From Cupriavidus basilensis (GTDB lineage: Bacteria > Pseudomonadota > Gammaproteobacteria > Burkholderiales > Burkholderiaceae): a stretch of 64,000 nt of DNA. Shown piece by piece: positions 31,865 to 41,809 of this stretch (positions are counted from its first letter, which is position 1; the number at the start of each line of letters is the position of its first letter). The translations under genes were made by a program, and so were the position numbers. The notes beneath the pieces are model-generated. The model was not told the DNA's origin. It saw only the letters and a program-made list of their open reading frames with translations, and did no database searches. The stretch is taken from the NCBI RefSeq assembly GCF_029335485.1, contig NZ_JARJLM010000158.1:1-64000 (forward strand). The letters are read 5' to 3'.

Positions 31865-34549
31865 ATGGCTACGAATGCCGATAGCTGCATCAGAGCCGAG
31901 TCAATGTCTCGCGAGCCCAGACGGGCCAGGCGGGCATCGCGGCCTTTAGCGACGTTTACCTCACTCATGCCAGACAGAGACAAAGCGCTCAGCATAGCCG
32001 ACCCCCATCAGCTGTTCCGCAATTCGCTCGAGCAGGCAACCGACGCCGTCTTCGTCCTGAACGCGGACAACCGCGTCATCTTCCTGAACGCCGCGGCGGA
32101 GGCACTTTACGGCGCATGCCGGACGCAAGTCGTCGGCATGCATATCGATACGCTCGTGCAACGGCTGCCAGGCATCGGCAACGCCGCCCACGCCGCCGGA
32201 CCCGGGCCGGATAGCGAAGGCCTCAGTCCTTTACCCGCCGTGCAGATTCAGCGCCGCGACGGCACGCTGCGCTTTGGCTACGTCGCCGAATCCCGTACCC
32301 GCCTGGGAGACGCCACGCTGCACACCCTGCTGGTGAAGGAGTCTGCCGGAGCCAGCCGCGAAGGCCATCCGCTGCTATCGGTGATCGCCGACGAAATAGA
32401 CAGCGCCGTCCTCGTGGTCGATGCCGACTGGCGCATTGTCTACGCGAACGCCGGCCTGACGCGCATGCTGGGCTTTACGCCCGGCGAGATGGCCGGCAAG
32501 ACGCCTGCCGAACTGCTGGCCGGCGAATTCACCGATCCGGCCGTGATGCACCGCCTGCAGACGCCGCGCCCGACTGCCGCCACCGAGCGCCACGAAGCGC
32601 TGGTCTATGCGCGCTGCGGCAGCCCGCTATGGGTCTCGGCCACGGTCAGGCACCTGGGCCGGGCCGACGGCGCGCAGCATCATGGCATCGTCATCCTCTC
32701 CGATATCACGCAGAAGAAAACCTACGAACTGCTGCAGCGCAAAGTGCTGCATGCCATGGTGATGGAGCAGCCGCTGCCGGCGGTGATGGAACTGATCTGC
32801 CAGGAGGTGCAACGCGTGGCGCCCGCCGTGATCGCGTCCGTGCTGAGGGTGGACGCCGACCGGCGCCTGCATACGCTGGCCGCGCCCGGCCTGCCGCCGC
32901 ACTACTGTGCGGCGCTGGAGGGCCTGAACGCGGGCCCCATGACCGGCTCCTGCGGCACGGCTGCCTGGTTCGGCGAACCGGTCGTGGTGAGCGACATCGC
33001 CACCGACCCGCTGTGGGATGGCTATCGCGACCTGGCGCTGCCGCTCGGCCTGGCGGCCTGCTGGTCCTATCCGATCAAGGCGGGCGACGGGCGTGTGCTG
33101 GCCACGCTGGCGTTCTACTACCGGACGGTCCGCCGGCCGGATGCCTTTCACCTGCAGCTGGTCGAGGTTTGCGTGGCGCTGTGCAAGCTCGCGTTCGAAC
33201 GCGAGGAGGCGGCGGAACGCATCCTGCAACTGGACCGTTACGACTCGCTGACCGGCCTGCCCAACCGCAGCCTGCTGCAAAGGCAGGCTGCCACCTTGCT
33301 GCTTGCCACGCAGCAGGCCGGCGCCACGCTCAGCGTGCTGTTCGTCGACCTGGACCGATTCAAGCATATCAACGATTCGCTGGGCCACGCCGGCGGCGAC
33401 AAGCTGCTGCGCGAAGTCGCCGTGCGCCTCGCCGCGCAGGCCGGCGACGGCGCGCTGGTGGCCCGGCTCTCGGGCGACGAATTCGCGCTGGTCCTGCCCA
33501 ATAGCGACCGCACGCAGACCATCGCCGCGGGCGAACGCCTCCTGGCCGCGCTACGCCAGCCGCTGCGCATCGATCACGTCAGCATCGCGCCGTCCGCCAG
33601 CATCGGCATCAGCATGTTTCCGGTCGACGGCGACGCGCTGGACTACCTGCTCCATTGCGCCGAGATGGCCATGTACGATGCCAAGGCCGCTGGACGCAAC
33701 CTGTTCCGCTTCTTCAGCATCGAGATGAACTGGGCCGCCCAGGAACGCCTGGCGCTGGAGTCTGCGCTGCGCGAGGCCTTGATCGGCGAAGAGCTGCACC
33801 TCAATTTCCAGCCCCAGGTGTTCCTGCGGGATGGACGGCTCTACGGCCTCGAAGTCCTGGTCCGGTGGCAGCACCCGCATTTCGGCACGGTCTCGCCCGC
33901 CCGTTTCGTGCCGCTGGCCGAAGACAGCGGCCTGATTGGCACACTCGACCGCTGGGTGCTGGAACAATCGTGCGCGCAACTCGCCGCCTGGCGCCGCGAA
34001 GGGCTCTCGGTGCCGACCATATCGGTCAATATCTCGCCCGCCAGCTTCCGCGACCCGACGCTGCCGGCGCAGGTCGCGCAGACCTTGTCCCGCCATGGCC
34101 TGCCCGCCGAGGCGCTGATGCTCGAGATGACGGAGGGCCTGCTGATGGAGGACGACGCCAGCCTTGCCGCCACTGTCGCGGCCATCCACGCGCAGGGCGT
34201 ACGCCTGTCCATGGACGATTTCGGCACGGGCTACTCCAGCCTTGGCTATCTCCGGCAGCTGCCCGTGCACCAGCTCAAGCTCGACAAGAGCTTCGTGATC
34301 GACCTGGAGAGCGATGCCGCCGCCCGCGAACTGGCCAGCGCCGTCATCCGCATCGGCGACAGCCTGAAACTCGCGGTGGTCGCCGAGGGCGTCGAAAACG
34401 AAGCGCAGCGGTGCTTCCTGCTATCGCAGGGCTGCCGCATGGGACAAGGCTATCTGTTTTCCCGCCCGCTGGATGCCGCCGCCGTGGCCCAGTGGATCGC
34501 CACGCCACGGCCACCGGCCGAGCCCGGCGACCGGCACTCGCAGCGCTGA
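31865..34549 (+). CDS. PAS-PAS-GAF-GGDEF-EAL cyclic-di-GMP signalling protein
   Basis: The protein has 894 residues from the ATG at 31865; the ATG at 31967 is an alternative. Order: PAS 1 (about residues 45-160), PAS 2 (about 175-290), GAF (about 300-455), GGDEF (about 460-620) and EAL (about 630-885). The GGDEF signature reads [10 protein letters not shown], with Ser for the first Gly, and the EAL signature reads EVLVRWQHP, with Val for Ala. The EAL catalytic segments [13 protein letters not shown] and KLDKSFV are intact. A phosphodiesterase with possible cyclase activity is likely. It has no membrane helix and may sense a cytoplasmic ligand or redox state. Confidence 0.85.
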   Translation: MATNADSCIRAESMSREPRRARRASRPLATFTSLMPDRDKALSIADPHQLFRNSLEQATDAVFVLNADNRVIFLNAAAEALYGACRTQVVGMHIDTLVQRLPGIGNAAHAAGPGPDSEGLSPLPAVQIQRRDGTLRFGYVAESRTRLGDATLHTLLVKESAGASREGHPLLSVIADEIDSAVLVVDADWRIVYANAGLTRMLGFTPGEMAGKTPAELLAGEFTDPAVMHRLQTPRPTAATERHEALVYARCGSPLWVSATVRHLGRADGAQHHGIVILSDITQKKTYELLQRKVLHAMVMEQPLPAVMELICQEVQRVAPAVIASVLRVDADRRLHTLAAPGLPPHYCAALEGLNAGPMTGSCGTAAWFGEPVVVSDIATDPLWDGYRDLALPLGLAACWSYPIKAGDGRVLATLAFYYRTVRRPDAFHLQLVEVCVALCKLAFEREEAAERILQLDRYDSLTGLPNRSLLQRQAATLLLATQQAGATLSVLFVDLDRFKHINDSLGHAGGDKLLREVAVRLAAQAGDGALVARLSGDEFALVLPNSDRTQTIAAGERLLAALRQPLRIDHVSIAPSASIGISMFPVDGDALDYLLHCAEMAMYDAKAAGRNLFRFFSIEMNWAAQERLALESALREALIGEELHLNFQPQVFLRDGRLYGLEVLVRWQHPHFGTVSPARFVPLAEDSGLIGTLDRWVLEQSCAQLAAWRREGLSVPTISVNISPASFRDPTLPAQVAQTLSRHGLPAEALMLEMTEGLLMEDDASLAATVAAIHAQGVRLSMDDFGTGYSSLGYLRQLPVHQLKLDKSFVIDLESDAAARELASAVIRIGDSLKLAVVAEGVENEAQRCFLLSQGCRMGQGYLFSRPLDAAAVAQWIATPRPPAEPGDRHSQR

Positions 34550-34589
34550 TCGCGTAGCCAAAGACGCCGCGCCGCCATGGCGCGGCGTG

Positions 34590-35321
34590 TCATGGCTTGC
34601 GTCTCGGTGCGGCTCCGGCCGGTTTTGCCACCGCGGCGCTCAACCGGCCAGCCTGCAAGCCCGCCATGAAAATATCGGCGGCCCGCCTGACCAGCGCAAG
34701 ATGCTCCATGGGCTCGTCCACGCCCGGCTCGAACTCCAGGCGCTGGTCGAGGATCAGCAGCGCGAGCCCGTGCGCCAGGCTCCAGGCCGCCATTGCCTCC
34801 GCGGTGGCCGGCGGCGGGATATCCAGCGCCTCTATGGCCCGGCGCACCACGTCGAGCGCCCGGTAGCCTGCCTGCGCCAGTTGCGGATGATCGGCCTTGC
34901 GCAGGTCCGGCCCGAACATCAGCCGGTAGATGGCAGGCTCGCTTGCCGCAAACTCCAGGTAAGCCTGCAGCAAGGCCGCAAAGCGGCGCGCTGCCTTGAC
35001 GCGTCGCGGCAACGCCTCGAAACGCGCATGCAGGCGCTCGAAGCCGCGCGCCGCCAGATCGGCCAGCAGGGCCTCGCGGTTGGCGTAGTGACGGTATGGC
35101 GCGGCGTGGGATACCCCCACCCCGCGCGCCACTTCCCGCAGGCTCACCTCCGTCGCGCCGCGCGTCTTGAGGATGCGCTCGGCCTCGGTTCTCAAGGCCG
35201 CGTGCAGGTCGCCATGGTGGTACCGTGCCGCGCCCGCGCGCTTTGCGGCGCCTTTCGCCGCGCCTCGCTGGCCGGCAGTGGAAGGCGGGTTGAACTCATC
35301 GTCGAGCCTCGATGTTGACAT
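34590..35321 (-). CDS. TetR-family regulator of the iorAB-like genes
   Basis: The 243-residue protein has an N-terminal basic tail and a TetR helix-turn-helix (ILKTRGATEVSLREVARGVG, then VSHAAPYRHYANREALLADLA, about residues 48-90), with a WHG-type C-terminal domain. Its start codon overlaps the -35 box of the divergent promoter at 35315. The inverted repeat at 35343-35363, over the transcript start of the divergent genes, is the likely binding site, so it should repress the molybdenum hydroxylase. The ligand is unknown. Confidence 0.84.
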   Translation of the reverse strand: MSTSRLDDEFNPPSTAGQRGAAKGAAKRAGAARYHHGDLHAALRTEAERILKTRGATEVSLREVARGVGVSHAAPYRHYANREALLADLAARGFERLHARFEALPRRVKAARRFAALLQAYLEFAASEPAIYRLMFGPDLRKADHPQLAQAGYRALDVVRRAIEALDIPPPATAEAMAAWSLAHGLALLILDQRLEFEPGVDEPMEHLALVRRAADIFMAGLQAGRLSAAVAKPAGAAPRRKP

Positions 35322-35363
35322 GGGTTACATCCGTTGCTATGGTATGTTGCCACTGACAACATA
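35315..35363 (+). promoter_or_regulatory. Promoter and TetR operator of the iorBA-like operon
   Basis: TTGACA (35315-35320), a 17-bp spacer and TATGGT (35338-35343) make a good promoter. The repeat TATGTTG-N7-CAACATA (35343-35363, perfect 7-base arms) starts at the last base of the -10 and spans the expected start site, so a bound TetR dimer would block initiation. Confidence 0.72.
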
Positions 35364-35482
35364 AAACATAAGATACGCAGGCCATGGACTGCAACCTGCC
35401 AAGGAGGGGCGAGCGATTTTACAACGCGCGATCTTTGGCCAGGACCAAGCCCGGTATCTTATGCGGCACCCGGAGACCTCCC

Positions 35483-37762
35483 ATGTTGAACCGAAGAACC
35501 TTTCTGCTCCGCAGCGCCGGCATCGCGGGGGCCATGGGCGCGCTGGTGGTCGGCTGGTCGGTGATGCCGCCGCGCCAGCGCCTGGTCACGGCCGATCCGC
35601 TGCCGCTGGATGATTCGCAGGCGGGACTCAACGGCTGGGTCAAAGTGGCTTCCGACAACACCGTCACGGTGATGATGAGCAAGTCAGAGATGGGCCAGGG
35701 CGTGCACACCGGCCTGGCCATGCTGCTGGCCGAGGAACTCGACGCCGACTGGGCCCAGGTAAGGGTGGAGCACTCGCCGATCGACAAGATCTACAACAAC
35801 CAGGCGGCCACCGTCGATGGACTGCCTTTTCATCCAGACGACGATGGCGCCGTCAAGACGGCGGCGGGATGGATGACCCGCAAGCTCATGCGCGAGATCG
35901 GCACGATGATGACGGGCGGGTCGTCAAGCATCAAGGACCTGTGGCTGCCCATGCGCGAAGCCGGCGCCTCGGCGCGCGCGATGCTGATCAGCGCTGCCGC
36001 CGAACAGTGGAAGGTGCCGGCGGGCGAATGCCGTGCCGAGGCCGGCAAGGTGCTGCATGCCTCGGGCCGCACGGCCAGCTTCGGCGAACTGGCGGCGCTG
36101 GCCGCGCGGCAGCCACGGCCCGACACGGTGGCCCTCAAGGATCCGGCACGCTTCAAGCTTGTCGGCCAGCCGGTACGCCGCATTGAAGCGGCATCGAAGC
36201 TCGACGGCTCGGCGCGCTTCGGCATCGACGTCCTGCCGGACGGCCTGCTCTATGCCAGTGTCGCAATGTGCCCGACCCTGGGCGGCACGGTGGCCGGTTT
36301 CGACGGGACGGCGGCGGCAAGGCTGCCCGGCGTGGTCAAAGTGATCCAGGTCGGTGCGCACAACGGCGGCAGCGGCGGCGTGGCCGTCATTGCCGATACG
36401 CCCTACCGCGCCATGCGTGCGCTCAAGCAGGTCACCGTGCAGTGGGACCACGGCGCCGCCGCGCAGGCATCGAGCGCGGCCATCCAGCGGCAACTGGCCC
36501 AGACGCTGGATGAAGCCCAGGGGCACGCCTACTACAGCCACGGCGACGTCGATGCCGCCCTGTCCACGGCGGCCAGGACGGTCGTTGCGGAATATCACGC
36601 GCCCTACCTGGCGCACGCAGCGCTTGAGCCGGCCAACTGCACGGTGCGGCTCAAGGACGGGGCGGCCACCGTCTGGGCGTCAACGCAGGTGCCCCGTATC
36701 GCACGCGACCAGGCCGCCAGGGCGCTGGGCATTCCGGCCGACAAGGTGGACTTGAAGGTGCAGTTGCTCGGCGGTGGCTTTGGCCGGCGCCTGGAGGCCG
36801 ACTTCATTTCGCAGGCCGCGGCCATCGCGCGCGAAGTGGAAGGCCGGCCGGTGCAGACCATCTGGTCGCGGGAGCAGGACATCCGGCATGATTTTTACCG
36901 GCCGGCTTGTGTCTCTCGCTTCAAGGCGGGCCTCGACAAGGCTGGCAAGCTGGTCGCCTGGCACAACACCTCGGCCGGCCAGGCCATCATGCCGAATGTG
37001 CTGGCGCGCAGCTTTGGCCTGCCGGCTGCCGGTCCCGACAAGACCACCTCGGAAGGCGCCTTCGACCAGCCCTATGAATGGCCAAACGCGCGGATCGGGC
37101 ACGAGATCGTCGAGCTGCCCGTGCCGGTGGGTTTCTGGCGCTCGGTGGGGCATTCGCACCAGGCTTTCTTCAAGGAGAGTTTCGTCGATGAGGTGGCCGT
37201 TGCCGCGGGCCAGGATCCGGTGGCCTTCCGGTCTGGCTTGCTGGCGCATCACCCCCGGCACCTGGCCGTGCTGCAGCGCGCCGCGGCGCTATCGGACTGG
37301 GGCAAGCCGCTTGCGCCCGCCGCCGACGGCGCCCCGCGGGCGCGCGGCGTGGCGTTGCACCAGTCGTTCGGCTCGATTGTCGCGCAGGTGGCCGAGGTCT
37401 CGCTCGGCCCGGACAAGCGCATCCGTGTGCACCGGGTGGTCTGCGTGATCGATTGCGGCACCCCGGTGAACCCGAACCTGATCCGCCAGCAGATGGAAAG
37501 CGCGGTCGTCTTCGGCCTTTCGGCGGCGCTGTATGGCGAGATCACGATTGCCGAAGGCCAGGTGCAGCAGAGCAATTTCCATGACTACCCGGTGCTGCGC
37601 ATCGATGCCTGCCCGGCGATCGAAACCGAAATCATGCCGAGCCAGGCCCCTCCGGAAGGCGTTGGCGAACCGGGCACCCCGCCGATCGCCCCGGCCATTG
37701 CGAACGCGCTGTTCGCCCTCACTGGCCAGCGCCTGCGCGCCCTTCCCCTGCAACTGGCCTGA
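35483..37762 (+). CDS. Molybdenum hydroxylase large subunit, IorB-like (isoquinoline 1-oxidoreductase/aldehyde dehydrogenase type)
   Basis: The 759-residue protein has a twin-arginine signal ([20 protein letters not shown]), so it is exported folded. It has the molybdopterin-binding aldehyde oxidase/xanthine dehydrogenase large-subunit fold, including [21 protein letters not shown] and [16 protein letters not shown], and a C-terminal [19 protein letters not shown] with the conserved Glu that acts as base. Isoquinoline-type enzymes lack the FAD subunit, as here. The Fe-S subunit follows 20 bp downstream. The substrate may be an aldehyde or N-heterocycle. The long upstream frame is not coding. 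Confidence 0.86.
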   Translation: MLNRRTFLLRSAGIAGAMGALVVGWSVMPPRQRLVTADPLPLDDSQAGLNGWVKVASDNTVTVMMSKSEMGQGVHTGLAMLLAEELDADWAQVRVEHSPIDKIYNNQAATVDGLPFHPDDDGAVKTAAGWMTRKLMREIGTMMTGGSSSIKDLWLPMREAGASARAMLISAAAEQWKVPAGECRAEAGKVLHASGRTASFGELAALAARQPRPDTVALKDPARFKLVGQPVRRIEAASKLDGSARFGIDVLPDGLLYASVAMCPTLGGTVAGFDGTAAARLPGVVKVIQVGAHNGGSGGVAVIADTPYRAMRALKQVTVQWDHGAAAQASSAAIQRQLAQTLDEAQGHAYYSHGDVDAALSTAARTVVAEYHAPYLAHAALEPANCTVRLKDGAATVWASTQVPRIARDQAARALGIPADKVDLKVQLLGGGFGRRLEADFISQAAAIAREVEGRPVQTIWSREQDIRHDFYRPACVSRFKAGLDKAGKLVAWHNTSAGQAIMPNVLARSFGLPAAGPDKTTSEGAFDQPYEWPNARIGHEIVELPVPVGFWRSVGHSHQAFFKESFVDEVAVAAGQDPVAFRSGLLAHHPRHLAVLQRAAALSDWGKPLAPAADGAPRARGVALHQSFGSIVAQVAEVSLGPDKRIRVHRVVCVIDCGTPVNPNLIRQQMESAVVFGLSAALYGEITIAEGQVQQSNFHDYPVLRIDACPAIETEIMPSQAPPEGVGEPGTPPIAPAIANALFALTGQRLRALPLQLA

Positions 37763-37782
37763 CCCGGCCCCTGGAGACTGAC

Positions 37783-38241
37783 ATGCTCTCACTGAAGATC
37801 AACGGCAAGGTGGTCAATGTGCAGACCGAGGCCGACACCCCGCTGCTCTGGGTGCTGCGCGGCGAACTCAAGATGACCGGGACCAAGTTCGGCTGCGGCA
37901 TGGCCCTGTGCGGCGCCTGCACGGTGCATCTCGATGGCGCGCCGGTCCGCTCCTGCGTGACGCCGGTCTCCGCCGTGGGCGAGCGGGAGGTCACGACCAT
38001 CGAGGGGCTGCAAGGCGCGCAGGCGCAGGCCCTGAAGGCAGCGTGGACGGAACTGGATGTCGTGCAATGCGGCTACTGCCAGAGCGGACAGCTGATGTCC
38101 GCCTGCGCCCTGCTCAGGCAGACACCCCAGCCGACCGACGCGGACATCGACGCCGCCATGGCCGGCAATATCTGCCGCTGCGGCACGTATCCGCGCATAC
38201 GGGCGGCGATCCACAAAGCGGCGCTAGGACAAAAAACCTAG
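37783..38241 (+). CDS. [2Fe-2S] small subunit of molybdenum hydroxylase, IorA-like
   Basis: The 152-residue protein has two iron-sulfur sites. The N-terminal plant-type cluster has [18 protein letters not shown] with a fourth Cys in VRSC (about residues 38-65); the C-terminal cluster has QCGYCQSGQ and GNICRCGTY. It passes electrons from the molybdenum centre of the preceding protein. It has no signal peptide and would be co-exported with the Tat-targeted large subunit. No cytochrome or FAD subunit follows, so the final electron acceptor is not shown here. Confidence 0.92.
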   Translation: MLSLKINGKVVNVQTEADTPLLWVLRGELKMTGTKFGCGMALCGACTVHLDGAPVRSCVTPVSAVGEREVTTIEGLQGAQAQALKAAWTELDVVQCGYCQSGQLMSACALLRQTPQPTDADIDAAMAGNICRCGTYPRIRAAIHKAALGQKT

Positions 38242-38327
38242 GTTGCGCGCGCTGCGGCCGCGGCAGTCTGCTGGAACCCGCCCTTGGCCGAACTCGAACG
38301 CCGGACTGGCAGCCTGGGGCCGCCGCG

Positions 38328-39695
38328 CTACTTCGCCGCCGCGCGCTTTTCCAGCAGCGGCTGGCTCACGCCCTGCACACCCACCAGCCCGAGTACCGTG
38401 GTCAGCCCGACCTGCGCGCCTTCCCAGGCGTTGGCCGGGTCGTACCACTCGTCGCGCGCATGGAAGCCGCCGGTCTTGCCGCCGCTGCCGATGATGATGG
38501 CGGGGATGCCTAGCGACATCGGCACATTGGCGTCGGTGCTGGCGCCGCGCAGGCTCGGCGTGCCCTTGCCATAGCCCTTGATGGCGCGCACCGCCGCCTG
38601 CACGATGGTGGCATCGGCCGGGGTGTGCCCGGCGGGACGATCGCCGATCAGCCGTACCTGGTAGGTGATCTGGCTGGCGGCCTGGCTGGCATGCCAGCGC
38701 CGGTTTTCCTCGGCGACGCCGGCGTCGATGGCCGCCATGATCTGCTTTTCCGTCTCCAGCAGGGCAGGCGTGGCATTCGAGCGGATATCCACGCTCATGC
38801 GCGCATCGCCTGCGATCGCGTTGACCGAGGTGCCGCCGCTCACGGTGCCGACAGTGAAGGTCGTCCGGGGATCCTCGGGCGGCCGCACGTCGCCGACTTT
38901 GGCGATGGCGCGTCCCATGGCGTGGATGGCGCTGGGCAGGCCGAAAGCGCCGAAGCTGTGGCCACCCGGGCCGCGGAAAGTGACTTCGTAGCGATGGCTG
39001 CCGGTGCCGAGGGTCAGCACCCGGTCGCCCACCCCGGGCTCCAGCCCGACCATGCCGTCGATGTCCGGATGCTCGCGGAACACGGCCTTCATGCCCCGCA
39101 GGTTACCCAGCTCTTCCTCGCCGACATTGCCCACGAACACCAGGTCGCCGACGGTGCGGACCTGGTTGTCGTTCAGCACCTTCAGCCACGACAGCAGGAC
39201 GGTCAGGCCGCGCGTGTCGTCCGAGATGCCCGGCGCATACAGCCTGCCGTCGCGCGGCTTCACCGTGACATCGGTGCCTTCCGGAAACACCGTGTCGAGA
39301 TGGGCCGAGACCAGCAGCCGGGGGCCGCTCCCGGCGCCCTTGCGAATGCCGATGACATTGCCCTCGGCATCGATATGCGCGTCGGCCAGGCCGAGCGCCT
39401 TGAGCCTGCCCAGGAAATATTCGGCCCGCGCCTTTTCCTTGAACGGCGGCGCCGGGATCTCGGTCATTGCCTTGAGGTCTCCCAGCGAGCGCGCGTCGTC
39501 CGCCTTCACGTCGGCCAGTACCTTCTTGACCAGCGGGGCGGCCTCCAGGCTGGCATAGGTCCGCTCCACCGCCGGCGACACCGCGGGCACCGGGATGGAT
39601 TGCGCAAAGGCGTGACCGCCGGCCAGAACCAGCGCCGGCAACACCAGCCGGAGCGGAGGAACAAGGGCGACAGCGGATGGCAGGCGTGCTTGCAT
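38328..39695 (-). CDS. M20-family metallopeptidase, exported
   Basis: The 455-residue protein has a signal peptide (VPPLRLVLPALVLAGGHAFA) and the M20 zinc-site segments: LLVSAHLDTVFPEGT with the first His and Asp, PGISDDTRG with a bridging Asp, and GNVGEEELGNLRG with the catalytic Glu pair. A dimerisation lid domain is inserted (about residues 230-340), including GPGGHSFGAFG. It resembles peptidase T-like and glutamate carboxypeptidase enzymes. The frame runs 321 bases further upstream, but the signal peptide fixes the start at 39695. It is convergent with the hydroxylase operon. Confidence 0.86.
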   Translation of the reverse strand: MQARLPSAVALVPPLRLVLPALVLAGGHAFAQSIPVPAVSPAVERTYASLEAAPLVKKVLADVKADDARSLGDLKAMTEIPAPPFKEKARAEYFLGRLKALGLADAHIDAEGNVIGIRKGAGSGPRLLVSAHLDTVFPEGTDVTVKPRDGRLYAPGISDDTRGLTVLLSWLKVLNDNQVRTVGDLVFVGNVGEEELGNLRGMKAVFREHPDIDGMVGLEPGVGDRVLTLGTGSHRYEVTFRGPGGHSFGAFGLPSAIHAMGRAIAKVGDVRPPEDPRTTFTVGTVSGGTSVNAIAGDARMSVDIRSNATPALLETEKQIMAAIDAGVAEENRRWHASQAASQITYQVRLIGDRPAGHTPADATIVQAAVRAIKGYGKGTPSLRGASTDANVPMSLGIPAIIIGSGGKTGGFHARDEWYDPANAWEGAQVGLTTVLGLVGVQGVSQPLLEKRAAAK

Positions 39696-40044
39696 GATTT
39701 GGCGAAGGCTCCGGGAAGTTGGCTGACAGATGGGCTGGCACGCAGGTGAGACTGCGGGCAGCCGGCGCCCCCCTATTCTGCCAGCAGCGGACCCGCCGCG
39801 TGCGTCATGCTGCATGCTTGGCCAATGGCTGCAAAACAGCCGGCCAGCCAGTTGACCGCCCGGTATCGCACACAGGCTTGCGAACGCTTTCCCGTTCACC
39901 GGGTCGATCAGTAGGATGCGGCGGGTTATCATCGCATGCTGGCTGACAGGCAACCCTGTGGGGCGAGGCCATTCCCGGCCTCTGCGCCACCCGTGCCCGC
40001 AGTCTCCGATATCCACGCTTTATCGAGGTTCGACCGAGGGTGCC
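39696..40044. other. Divergent intergenic region
   Basis: These 349 bp separate the minus-strand peptidase gene from the plus-strand HPr-like gene. A hairpin GAGGCC/GGCCTC (39965-39982) would lie in the leader of the latter. I see no confident promoter, known riboswitch or convincing short gene. Confidence 0.4.
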
Positions 40045-40296
40045 GTGGTAGAAGCAACGATTGAAATGTCCAGTCCCCACGGCTTGCAGGGCCGCAGGGC
40101 CGACCGGCTGACCAAGACGGCCAGCCAGTTCGAGTGCAATATCCTGTTGAGCAGCAACGACTACACGGCCAACGCCAAGAACGTCAAGGAGGTCATGCAT
40201 CTGTCGTCGCGCGCAGGGCTCCGCCTGCGCATCCAGGCCAGCGGCGTGGACGAATCGGTAGCGCTGCGCGTCATCTGCGCACTGCTGACCGACTGA
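40045..40296 (+). CDS. HPr-like protein without phosphorylatable residues
   Basis: The likely 83-residue protein starts at a GTG (40045) after GAGGG; ATG at 40066 (MSSPHGLQ) is the alternative. It has the HPr fold pattern: [35 protein letters not shown], then [23 protein letters not shown]. HPr normally has GLHAR, with the His that PEP and EI phosphorylate; here the same place reads GLQGR. The regulatory Ser in AKSIMGVM is Asn in AKNVKEVM. So neither phosphorylation site is present, and it cannot act as a normal PTS carrier. A decoy or regulatory role is possible. Confidence 0.68.
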   Translation: MVEATIEMSSPHGLQGRRADRLTKTASQFECNILLSSNDYTANAKNVKEVMHLSSRAGLRLRIQASGVDESVALRVICALLTD

Positions 40297-40322
40297 GCGG
40301 CCACCCCACGGATACCGCCCCC

Positions 40323-41456
40323 ATGCCGATCGCCTACCTGCGCAGCCTGACCGGCCAGCGCCGCAGCCAGCTGGCCAACCGCCGGCTCGCCGGCTATCTG
40401 AGCTTCGTGGCCGGGGCCACCAATGCCGGCGGCTTCCTCGCGGTGCAGCAGTACACCTCGCATATGACCGGCATCGTCTCGGCCATGGCCGACCGCCTGG
40501 CGCTCGGCCAGGCCGGGCTGATCCTGGAGGGGCTCGGGGCCCTGCTGTCGTTCCTGGCTGGCGCCGCCACCTCGGCAGTCCTGATCAACTGGGCGCGGCG
40601 CGAACGGCTGCATAGCGAATACGCCCTGCCGCTGATGCTGGAAGCCCTGCTGCTCCTTTGCTTCGGCCTGCTGGGCGGCAACCTGGGTACCCGCCAATGG
40701 CTGTTCGTGCCGGCCACGGTGATGGTGCTGTGCTTCATCATGGGCCTGCAGAACGCCCTGATCACCAAGATCTCCAACGCCGAGATCCGCACCACCCACA
40801 TCACCGGCATGATTACCGATATCGGCATCGAAATCGGCAAGCTGTTCTACTGGAACATAGCCAGGGCCGACCCGGCCACGCCGGTGGTGCTGGCCAACCG
40901 CCCCAAGCTGCGCGTGCTGGCCACGCTGGTGGCGCTGTTCTTCGGGGGTGGCGTTGCCGGTGCGCTGGGGTTCAAGCAACTGGGCTTCAGCGCCACGCTC
41001 GTCCTGGCGGCACTGCTGCTGGTGCTGGCGGTGGTGCCGGTCATGGACGACCTGCGCGCCCGCCTGCTGCGCCTGGCCGGGCAAGGACGCCAGTGGGCCC
41101 GCGAGGTGCTGCGCGATGTGCACGCCCTCTGGCTGGCCGCGCGCGACCCGCGCACGCCCTGGCATGCCAAGGCGATGGCGCTGCTGGTGGCCGGCTATGC
41201 CCTGTCGCCGATCGACCTGATTCCCGACTTTATTCCCGTGCTGGGCTATCTCGACGACGTCGTGCTGGTTCCCCTCGGCGTCATCCTGACCATCAGGATG
41301 ATCCCCCCGCCACTGATGGGCGAGTTCCGCGCCGCGGCTGTGGCGGCCGCGCAACGCCCGCGCAGCCGCGTCGCCGCGGCGGTGATCGTGGTGTTGTGGA
41401 TTTGCAGCACCCTGCTGGCCGCCGGGCTGCTTGCACGATACTTTTCATGGCTCTGA
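40323..41456 (+). CDS. DUF1275 (YoaK-like) membrane protein fused to DUF1232
   Basis: The 377-residue protein has six hydrophobic helices in a DUF1275/YoaK domain (residues about 20-240, with [24 protein letters not shown] read as the conserved first helix in two pieces), a cytoplasmic linker rich in Arg (about 245-275), then a DUF1232 domain ([35 protein letters not shown] in two pieces) and a last helix. Both domains are of unknown function and usually separate genes. It follows the HPr-like gene by 26 bp and is probably co-transcribed. Confidence 0.8.
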   Translation: MPIAYLRSLTGQRRSQLANRRLAGYLSFVAGATNAGGFLAVQQYTSHMTGIVSAMADRLALGQAGLILEGLGALLSFLAGAATSAVLINWARRERLHSEYALPLMLEALLLLCFGLLGGNLGTRQWLFVPATVMVLCFIMGLQNALITKISNAEIRTTHITGMITDIGIEIGKLFYWNIARADPATPVVLANRPKLRVLATLVALFFGGGVAGALGFKQLGFSATLVLAALLLVLAVVPVMDDLRARLLRLAGQGRQWAREVLRDVHALWLAARDPRTPWHAKAMALLVAGYALSPIDLIPDFIPVLGYLDDVVLVPLGVILTIRMIPPPLMGEFRAAAVAAAQRPRSRVAAAVIVVLWICSTLLAAGLLARYFSWL

Positions 41457-41588
41457 CAGGCCTGATGCGCCGCCTCGCGCCTTGAAGGTGCGAGCCGACA
41501 CATTGCTTTGCATTCGGGCAGGCGCAGGCTCCCTACAATCGAAGCATCGGGCCACGCGTCGGGCCCATCTTCGAGCCAGCAACGCATC

Positions 41589-41768
41589 ATGCAGGAACAA
41601 GCCCCGACCCGCACCGCCATTTGCCTGCAAGGCCTGCGCGAGCTTGCCGCCACGCTGACCGCGGGCTCCCTGCTCCAGTCGGCCACGCTGCAGGTGATCG
41701 CCGAATACGAACGGGACGCGCAGGCGTCCGAAGACGAGTACTGCGCCCGTCGCCACGGCTGGGATTAG
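41589..41768 (+). CDS. Small hypothetical protein
   Basis: A 59-residue frame starts MQEQAPTRTAICLQGLREL, contains a plausible amphipathic helix and an acidic C-terminal part (VIAEYERDAQASEDEYC), and ends at 41768. Codon use is like that of its neighbours. It has no clear ribosome-binding site and no family I recognise. It lies in the convergent gap before the penicillin-binding protein gene. Confidence 0.4.
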   Translation: MQEQAPTRTAICLQGLRELAATLTAGSLLQSATLQVIAEYERDAQASEDEYCARRHGWD

Positions 41769-41809
41769 CGCCGTCCTTGTCCGGCCGCCCTGCCGGCGGC
41801 CAGGCGGAT

